Assembly: GCA_021464415.1 (NCBI GenBank)
Contig: CM038466.1
Location: 54,900,613-54,964,612 of the forward strand
Source of the DNA: Lonicera japonica
Lineage: Eukaryota > Streptophyta > Magnoliopsida > Dipsacales > Caprifoliaceae
Length of the DNA: 64,000 bases
Reading direction: 5' to 3'
The notes under the pieces were generated by a model that was not told the DNA's origin, made no database searches, and worked only from the letters and a program-made list of their open reading frames with translations. Shown piece by piece: positions 56,424 to 64,000 of this stretch. Position 1 is the first letter of the stretch, and each line of letters opens with the position of its first letter. The position numbers were made by a program, and so were the translations under genes.

Positions 56424-59400
56424 ATGGATCAATCTCCTCCCAACTGTGCTTATTGCCATAGATCGAACCATCATTTTTTGAATTGTCACCAAAGAACATG
56501 CAAGTATTGCCACAGGAAGGGACCCAATCATTATCAAGATGACTGTAGCATGAATCCTCACAGATGCACTCAACCGTATAAACCACCATCTCAGACAACC
56601 AATCCAGAAAACTCTATTGCATCTGTCTCTCGATATGAGCTTTTTACGCTTCTTACACAGGTTTTGTCCTCATCTAGTTCTATTATGTCAGTAACCTCAG
56701 GTAATTCTTGGTTTTTTGACTCTGGCTACTGCAACCATATGACCGCTGATTCTACTATATTCATAGACAAAACCCATGTTCCACACTCATCTCCCATTAA
56801 TACGGCTGATGGCACTCAATTAAATGTCAACCATATAGGATCAGTATCTACCTCAACCCTATCCCTCCCTGCCACATTTCATGTCCCAAAATTAACCATT
56901 AATCTTATCTCTGTTGGCCAATTATGTAAACTTGGACTAAATGTAATATTCTCCTCTTCTGGTTGTCGTGTACAAGATCCACAGACAGGGCAAGTTATTG
57001 TGATAGGCCGTAAGGTTGGACGCATGTTTGAACTTATCCATCTCCGTACCCCTCAAATTTCTAAGATTACATCAAAACCTTCTACTTCATTAGGTACTAC
57101 TGTAGCTTCCACTTCTCCCTCTAGTTCTTCATTTTCACTATTGCATTCCCGCCTAGGACATGTATCTGTTAACCGACTTCTGTCCTTAATATCAACTGGT
57201 CAGTTAGGATCTCTTAAGTCTGAAGCCATTTCTTGTTTACCTTGTCAACTCGGAAAGCAACCAGCATTACCATTTTCCAAAAATGAATCTATTTCCTCTG
57301 CTTCCTTTGATCTTATTCATTCTGATATTTGGGGCCCTTCTCCTTATAACACTATGGGTGGTTCCAAATATTTTGTTCTCTTTATCGATGACTACACTCG
57401 TTTTACCTGGATATATCTTATGAAAGCTCATTCAGAATTATCCCAAGTTTACTACAACTTCACCCGAATGATTCAAACTCAATTTTCACGCTCTATAAAA
57501 GTTTTTTGTGCTGATAATGCTATGGAATATAAAGAAACAAATTTTCTCAAGTTCCTTCGAGAACAAGGAACTATTTCTCAGTATTCATGTCCAGGTACAT
57601 CTTAACAAAATGGTCGTGCTGAATGTAAATACAGACACATCCTTGACATTGTTCGCACTCTTCTTATTTCCAATGGGTGTCCTAAGCGTTTCTGGGGAGA
57701 AGCGGCACTTACGGCTGTTTATACCATTAATCGCATTCCAGTATCCAATCTTCAAAACCAATCACCTTATGAAAGGTTATATGGAATTACTCCTGCCTAT
57801 AGCCTTTTGAAGATGTTTGGATGTGCTTGTTTTGTGTTACTTCAATCATATGAACATTCTAAACTCGAACCGCGGTCTCGTCTTTGTTGTTTCTTGGGGT
57901 ATGGGATCGAACATAAAGAGTATAGATGCTGGGATCCTATGTCTAAACACCTTCGTATTTCTCGCCATGTCATCTTCTCGGAGCATAAAATGTTCTCTCT
58001 TTCAAAATTTCACATCTCTGAGGATTCTTCTCTCCCTTTCGTCACTAGTTCCTTAATCGATTTGTCCTTACCATCAGTTAATTCAGACATTTTGTCTTCT
58101 AATATCCCTATCTCTGTCCCTTTGAATGCATCCATTAATGATCTTGATCATCCTACTTCCTCTATCTTTCCTGATATATTCATCACTGATTCTAATACAC
58201 CACATGATCAACCGCTATTCCAAACTTCATCCTCAAATGAGCTTCCAACAACGGATCATCCCACTGATGTTGTCACGCCTGTTGATCCTGTAAGTCAGTC
58301 AACCGTTCCACCACCTATACGGCGATCCACCCGGGTAAGAGAGCCCCCTCACCACCTTTGTGATTATCATTGTTACTCCACTATATTCTCTCATCATGAG
58401 CCTTCTTCTTATAAAGAAGCTAGTACTAATCCATTGTGCCAGCAAGCTATGTCTGAGGAATTACAAGCCTTGGAAAAAGCTCAAACTTGGGAATTAGTCA
58501 ATCTTTCCCCAGGAAAGACAGCGGTTGGATGTAAATGGATTTACAAAATCAAGACTAAATCTGACGGGTCCATTGATCGATACAAAGCCCGTCTTGTAGC
58601 AAAAGGTTTTAACCAAGAATACGGCATTGATTACGAGGAAACCTTTGCTCCTGTTGCCCGATTAACTTCTGTCAGAAGTCTTATTGCTATTGTAGCCATT
58701 AAAAAATGGGACTTATTTCAGATGGATGTGAAAAATGCGTTTTTCAATGGCGATCTTTCTGAAGATGTATACATGAAACCACCTCCAGGGGTACCACACT
58801 CTACATCTCAAGTCTGCAAGTCGCGTCGTGCCTTACATGGTCTTAAGCAAGCTCCTCGTGCTTGGTTTGAAAAGTTTAGCTCCACTATTTGAAAAATGGG
58901 TTTTGTCTCTAGCACTCATGATTACGGGCTTTTCATCAAAAAAATCTCATACTGGCATTACACTTCTCATTCTTTATATAGATGACATGATTATTACCGG
59001 GAACGATGTTTCTGGCATTTCTGAACTCAAACAATTTCTCAGCCATCATTTTGAAATGAAGGATCTTGGTCGCCTGAACTATTTCTTGGGCCTTGAAGTC
59101 CTTTCTGACTCTACAGGGTATTATCTCTCTCAAGGAAAGTATGCTTATGATATTCTTATTCGTGCTGGCCTCACCGACTGTAAAACTGCTCCTACACCAC
59201 TGGAAACGAATCTCAGGCTTACCCCTCTTGATGGTACTCCTCTAAGTGATGCCACTTTGTATCGACAAATAGTTGGTAGTTTGGTTTACCTCACTGTCAC
59301 TCGACCAGACATTGCCCATACTGTTCACATTGTCAGTCAATTCATGTCAGCACCTCGTTCTACTCATTATACAGCTGTTCTTCGAATCCTTCGCTATATT

Positions 59401-59928
59401 AAGAGGACCATGTTCCACGGTCTTCACTTCTCCTCTACATCCTCTTTAGAGCTACGAGTCTACTCTGATTCCGATTGGGCAGGAGATCCCACCGATCAAC
59501 GGTCAACCACTGGGTACTGTATTTTCTTGGGAGACTCCATCATATCTTGGCGTACCAAGAAACAATCTATTGTTTCTCGCTCTAGTACAGAAGCAGAACA
59601 TCGTGCCCTTGCTGACACCGCTCAAGAAGTTATTTGGCTACGCTGGCTACTTTCAGATATGGGAGTCCCTCAACATCTCCTAACAACAATTGGCTGTGAT
59701 AATCGAAGTGCCATTCAGATTGCTCATAACGATGTTTTTCATGAGCGAACAAAGCATATTGAGATTGATTGTCATTTTGTTCGTCAGCATGTTACTAGCA
59801 ATTCTATTCGTCTCCTGCCTACTTCCTCCGAAGAACAACCTGCAAACCTATTCACCAAAGTCCACCTGCCTGGCTGTTTTCAAGATCTTCTGTCCAAACT
59901 TAAGTTGGTTTCTCATCTGCCACCTTAA
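56424..59928 (+). pseudogene. Copia element 2 gag-pol
   Basis: It starts in the gag knuckle region (CAYCHRSNHHFLNC, CKYCHRKGPNHYQDDC), then protease with WFFDSGYCNHMT (DSG), GAG-pre-integrase HSRLGHVS and CLPCQLGKQ, and integrase DIWGPSP with FIDDYTRF and CADNAMEY. A TAA at 57603-57605 replaces the Gln of the QNGRAE motif. RT: GCKWIYKIKTKSDGS, MDVKNAFFNGDLSEDVYM, GLKQAPRAWFEKF, a frameshift near 58890, then YIDDMIITGND with intact Asp pair. RNase H: VYSDSDWAGDPTDQRST, SRSSTEAEHRALA and HERTKHIEIDCHFVR. Stop 59926-59928. Confidence 0.93.
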
Positions 59929-59941
59929 GTTTGAGGGGGGA

Positions 59942-60171
59942 TGTAAGATAATATTGAGAGAATATTGAACTATGACTTTTTGTATATCTTGTATGTTGAC
60001 TTTAAATCTTGTATCTACAATTAAATCTTTCAAATCCCTTGAATCCCGTAGATTGATTCAAGTGATAGTTTCTTTGTCCTATAAATAGGTCCATCTCTTA
60101 TTAACATGTATCATAAAATCATATTATAATTATCTTCTATTTCTCTCATCTCTCTTTTCTCAAATTTAACA
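59942..60171 (+). repeat. 3' LTR of copia element 2
   Basis: TGTAAGATAA to AATTTAACA. The polypurine tract is immediately upstream, TTGTT downstream. Confidence 0.95.
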
Positions 60172-60176
60172 TTGTT

Positions 60177-60598
60177 GATAAGCCAGATCACCGCGCGAAC
60201 ATGTGCTCCAATTCTATTGAAGTTATTAAGGAAGAGATTCTAGTTTTAGATAGTAAGGATACTCGTTCATTAGCTCAATATGTCGTGATGGAAGGTTTAA
60301 AAGTGAAAACATGTATTATTTCCAGAAGCATGGCTGAAATGGGGGTTTCTCCTAAAGCTGAAGATTGCCTTTATTTAATTATGCTATATGTGATAGACAT
60401 GAACTAAAAATTGGATTGCTAAATTATTTAGACATGATTGAAGCTTGTATCCTTGCTAAAGAAGTTGTTTATAAGACAACTGAGGTTGTGGTTGGGCTTA
60501 GTGTAGTTTTTCAACAACGGAAAAAGGAAATGGGGGGAAAGAAGAAAATGACAGCAAGGAAGCTTTCTCAGACGCCTGGTGTTGCAATTTCCTCATGA
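60177..60598 (+). pseudogene. LINE ORF1 C-terminal part
   Basis: Two overlapping frames (60201-60407, 60365-60598) continue the LINE after copia 2: EVIKEEILVLDSKDTRSLAQ, then EMGGKKKMTARKLSQTPGVA. One frameshift lies between 60365 and 60407. The stop TGA (60596-60598) overlaps the ATG of ORF2. Confidence 0.6.
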
Positions 60599-61410
60599 TT
60601 AAAACACTATTTTGGAATATAAGAGGTATAGCTAATGAAAATAATTCAAATGCATCATATTCAGTTGGTTTCTGTTATGGAGCCAATGATTGATATATAT
60701 TGACAAATTAACAGCTATTAGATTTCAATTGGCCGGGTTTTTATTTTGCGTTGAGCAACAATTGTAGTAGTATATGGATTTTCTAGAATTCTGATTTGCA
60801 ATGTACTCTGTTATGTAATACAGTGCAATGTATTTCGCTTACGTGTTACGTGTAGTCATGGGATTGTTGAAGAGTCGTTTGTTATTTCTGCTATATAAGT
60901 GAAGTGTAGTAAGATGCAGAGAAGAGATTTGTGGAGGTGTTTAGAAAACATATATAGCTCCCTTTAGTGCTGCTTGGCTTAATGGGGATATTTTAATATT
61001 GTGAGAAATACTAATGAAAGATTAGGCGAAAATTCTATTTATTAACGACTAATGAGTTTAATGATGTTATTTCTCTTTGTGGCTTAATTGAATTTGACTG
61101 TTTGGGGAGTGCGTTTGCATGAAAGAAGGCTGGTCAACAAACGTGGAAAAAGTTGGATAGATTACTTTGTAACATGAAATGGAAAATGGTTTTTTCTTTT
61201 AGTACAATGGCTCATCTCAATAGAAAATTTTCAGATGACGCGCCGATTATGAGAAAATTTGAAGAGGAACAAGGTAGACAACAGGGATGTTTCAAGTTTC
61301 AACGGATGTGCATGAAACACCATGGATGTTGCATGTAAAGGTAATCCATGAAGCAGTAGAGGAGGGAGTATTCTCAGAGATTACACGAGCCATGTGATTT
61401 TTGCTTATAC
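60595..61410 (+). pseudogene. LINE ORF2 endonuclease domain, decayed
   Basis: It begins MIKTLFWNIRGIANE, the usual start of plant L1 endonucleases. Later blocks in shifting frames are GYFNIVRNTNERLGENS (DFN-type block), FNDVISLCGLIEFDCLGSAF, KKLDRLLCNMKWKMVFSF and LNRKFSDDAPIM (SDH-type block with D for H). The connector FKFQRMCMKHHG follows near 61290. Many stops. Confidence 0.78.
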
Positions 61411-61422
61411 GGATTATTAGGG

Positions 61423-62763
61423 TGAGACAACCAATTCCATGTTAGTAAATTAGGGCAGTAATCATGCATCGCATACACTAATTTACGCACTAATCATTGA
61501 ATCCTATGATCTATGCAGTTCAATAAAATCGACAGATGACATACCTTAATCGAGATTTGATGTCAATGAAACGAACAGGATGGATCTGATCCTTCTGTTG
61601 TTGTCGTCCTTAGCGTAGAAAACACGACGCCTCTACGGTATGCACACACGAACGAGATGAGATCTTGCTTGGTGTACTAGCGCCCTCTAGGGTTCTCTCT
61701 GCTATTTCGAATTTTCTTGCCTCTCTCAATTTCGTTAACGGCCAAGAAGAACAAAGGTTCCCTTTTATAAGGGAACCCTAGTGAGAACCCTAAGCAACAA
61801 ACGAACTGGGCCCAAGTCCAACTTGGCCCGTTTTAATTCGTTTTGATCCAACTCGTTTTGGTGTGCGACCCTGTAGGTTTTACACTCTTTGGCCGTACAA
61901 TTAAAACCCGTTTTATTATACGAACAGTAAGCGGTTTCTAGTAAAACATTACTATTATCCAAAGGGTATAAAGGTCAAAAACGACACAACCTTAAATTGA
62001 TATTTCACACATTAACTCCTTTTGTCAATCGATATCTAGATTGAACACAAGACTAGGCAAGTGTCATTCTTGTATAGTTCAATCTTTATTTCTTGATCTC
62101 TAAGTATAATTAATCCAAAACAAATGACATCTCATTTGTGCATGGCCATGCAAATATTAATTACACTTATCAAGGGGCCCAACGATATCTCTCTCAATAT
62201 ATGAGAGTGACAAATCCCATCTTGATCAACCACATACCTCTACATAGTTCATAGTATGCTCGGTCATCATCTTTATAATTACTCGGTCAAGAGCAACGTT
62301 TGATAATGCCTGACATGCTAATCCCTATGTTGGTAACCATGGCGATCTCAGGTCTGAGGATAATACGATATCACAAATGGGGAACATCACTGATGACATT
62401 ATGTAACACTCCTCGCAGTGTCCCCAAAGCGGGTCAGTCCAATACTTTGTTCCCTAACAAGTATCAGTATGTTCAGTTTGATATCTCCATATCCATGACT
62501 TGTGGAACATAGTCATCACCTGACCCATACTCTAATCATTATATCAATGTGATCCTAGGTTATTGATACATGATTAGGGGCATCTAAACAATATTATTAT
62601 TACATTACTAGCATCCCACAATCTAGTCACGTACTTGATGAACTAATATTAATAAATATTATTTACAAGAGATTATAAAGTAAAATAAATAAACTTTATT
62701 AATAACAATAAGCATAAGATATCCAAGTACAAATCATAATCTATGAATAGTCCTAGGACATAT
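61423..62763. repeat. Unclassified LTR-like repeat inside the LINE
   Basis: This block separates LINE endonuclease from RNase H. It begins TGAGACAACCAATTCC and ends TCCTAGGACA (TG..CA). It has no coding capacity and holds a GC-balanced segment near 61600-61800 with TTCCCTTTTATAAGGGAACC (61758-61777), a small palindrome next to a TATA-like box. No matching 5-bp flanks were found, so its edges are provisional. It may be a solo LTR read on the minus strand. Confidence 0.45.
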
Positions 62764-63066
62764 CTCTTTCATTCCATGGCCAAAGCAAAAACTTTGCTTG
62801 AAGGGCTGCGACTTTGCAATGACATAGGAATAAATCACATAGACATTGAGGTGGATTCGTTGATGCTTCAGCGGGTTGTTAGTAAGCAAATTGATATCCC
62901 TTCGGCCATTACTTATGAGCTCAAACAGATTGATATGTTGCTGCAATATATGGAGTTTAATATTTCCCATGTATATAGAGAAACTAATAGCACTGCAGAA
63001 TTCTTAGCCAATTGGGGCTTCAAAGAGAGGAAATTTATAGTCTTTGAAAATTACAGAGTTACCTAG
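62764..63066 (+). pseudogene. LINE ORF2 C-terminal RNase H-like domain
   Basis: It reads AKAKTLLEGLRLCNDIGINH, IDIEVDSLMLQRVV and ISHVYRETNSTAEFLANWG, the RVT_3-type RNase H fold with acidic residues E (AKALLEGL helix) and D (EVDS) and the final HVYRE/N motif. The first strand with its Asp is missing. Such domains end many plant L1 ORF2 proteins. The frame closes at 63064-63066, 125 nt before the A tail. Confidence 0.85.
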
Positions 63067-63191
63067 AAATTTGATAGGTATAGTTAGAATTGATAGATCT
63101 GGTTTGAAGAGTGTGAGGGTTCAAAAAAGTAAATTTCTTGTTCTTTTATATTGAATAAAATCTCTTGGGGGTTGTTGGCTCCTTTGCTTTT

Positions 63192-63205
63192 AAAAAAAAA
63201 AAAAA
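63192..63205 (+). other. LINE poly(A) tail (A14)
   Basis: Fourteen A residues follow the RNase H domain and a short 3' untranslated stretch with GAATAAAAT (63154), a possible poly(A) signal. It marks the LINE 3' end. Confidence 0.8.
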
Positions 63206-64000
63206 GATTAACCAAAAAAAATTATTTCATTCCACAACAAACAAAAACTTGTTATATTTTGTTTAAGATGACATTTATTACTTGATGTAAAAATGTATGT
63301 TATTCACATACCATAAGCTAATTAAATAATGATATGTGAAGAAGTGTCATCACAACGCGCGTGCTTTGAAGGTACTTTTCAATGCAACCAATTCAATTCT
63401 CGGGGAAATGATTTTCCAAAGTCAGTAAACTCTATCATAAATTGGTGGTCATAACACCTGAGCACAATAGAAAAAACTTTCACCAATGACTTCGCAGGAG
63501 TGTTGAGGAAACATTTTCCTGGACACATTTTAGGCCGCTTTAGTGTGCTTTTAATTTCCTTGTCCTAATAATTTTTCCTTTCATTTGTTTTACTTGATCA
63601 CTTTTAAAAAGAAAGTGCCATGCTATGCGTACATCAGTTACTTTCGAATGAGCTACCGAATCTAACGTATGTATCAACTTATTCTCTCTCTTCAAACTAA
63701 CTGTCATACTGTAGTTTAAAAAAAATATTACATTTTCAGTAGGTTTTCCTTTACCTATAATTTATCTTTTCATTAATTTTTTTCTTCCATAGTTGTTCTC
63801 TCAATTCACAAAGAATTCTCTTTCCACCCGCAGCAGAAATTGAAACGGCCAGGTTTTTTCTTAGCACCATTCATTACGGTGAACTCTTCTAGCTAGTATC
63901 AGAAAACAATAAGCGAGACTAATCATCTGAAGGCAAGAACACTCATGATTTTGAGAAAGCACTGCAATTTTTTCTCATACTGGCAGTAAGCCATCGATAT
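63206..64000. other. AT-rich noncoding DNA, no feature recognised
   Basis: No frame longer than a few dozen codons with recognisable content, and no repeat boundary. Confidence 0.5.

Larger units (their letters stand above)
55137..60171 (+). mobile_element. Ty1/copia element 2 (5035 bp), exact TSD TTGTT
   Basis: LTRs of 230 bp lie at 55137-55366 and 59942-60171, with TTGTT at 55132-55136 and 60172-60176. They differ at about seven positions (about 97% identical). A primer site AAGGTATCAGAGG (55367 on) and purine tract TTTGAGGGGGGA (59930-59941) are adjacent. Integrase precedes RT. The gag N-terminal region is largely deleted and replaced by AT-rich sequence (55790-56420). Confidence 0.95.
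54111..63205 (+). mobile_element. L1-type LINE remnant with ORF1, ORF2 pieces and poly(A)
   Basis: The order is a DUF4283/zinc-knuckle ORF1 (54111-55131 and 60177-60598), ORF2 endonuclease (60595 to about 61410), a C-terminal RNase H-like domain (about 62770-63066) and a 14-nt A tail (63192-63205). Copia 2 interrupts ORF1, and an LTR-like repeat lies between endonuclease and RNase H. The reverse transcriptase region is missing. The 5' end is not defined, and no target duplication was found for the tail-side flank GATTAACC. Confidence 0.8.

Overview
This is a gene-poor, repeat-dense stretch of a flowering-plant nuclear genome, almost certainly a eudicot. The evidence is Athila-type Ty3/gypsy elements, Ty1/copia elements with initiator-Met primer sites, plant L1-type LINEs, a Cassandra element carrying 5S rRNA sequence in its LTRs, plant MITEs and a wall-associated-kinase-like (WAK) pseudogene. 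The species cannot be told from sequence alone. No intact host gene was found; nearly every open frame longer than about 100 codons belongs to a decayed transposable element.

Layout: (1) 1-9003, a minus-strand Athila element (A1) with a 5' LTR at 7329-9003, a tRNA-Asp-type primer site, gag, pol and a downstream additional ORF; its 3' LTR lies off the left edge. It sits in an L1-type LINE (9004 to about 12725, minus strand), which also holds a solo LTR of the same family (A2, 10502-12184). (2) 12726-23193, AT-rich noncoding DNA with a long hairpin, a solo LTR (A3, 13955-15612), a 1.1-kb tandem duplication carrying two Tourist-like MITEs, and an inverted-repeat element. (3) 23194-33868, one LTR of a second Athila subfamily (B1) that received three later insertions, each recognisable by its target-site duplication: solo LTR A4, a deleted Athila element B2, and a solo LTR D of a different family. 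(4) 33868-39570, a plus-strand Athila fragment (C) whose reverse transcriptase was hit by solo LTR B3 and whose integrase region was hit by a complete 763-bp Cassandra. (5) 39571-47809, noncoding DNA with a Mutator-type MITE and a tRNA-derived SINE, then the WAK-like pseudogene with a long-TIR transposon in its first intron. (6) 47810-53011, a minus-strand copia element with a second copy of the MITE in its 5' LTR. (7) 53012-64000, a plus-strand LINE remnant split by a copia element (55137-60171) and by an unclassified LTR-like repeat.

The most unusual signal is a family of short palindrome arrays built on the core TGATCGATCA. They recur about 245-255 bp into the Athila LTRs and again about 165-185 bp downstream of the integrase stop, ahead of the additional ORF. 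The outer palindrome arms differ between subfamilies (CCA/TGG versus CCTC/GAGG), yet the LTR and internal arrays of one element carry the same version. This looks like a paired cis-element that has diverged in step, perhaps controlling both the LTR promoter and a second promoter for the additional ORF. Two further palindrome arrays of unrelated sequence lie near TATA-like sequences, one in LTR D and one at 16972-17024.

The order of insertion can be read from the nesting and the exact target-site duplications. Five solo LTRs against one or two element bodies point to frequent LTR-LTR recombination. Several nonsense codons in the Athila and LINE frames look like C-to-T changes, as expected of long-silenced, methylated copies.
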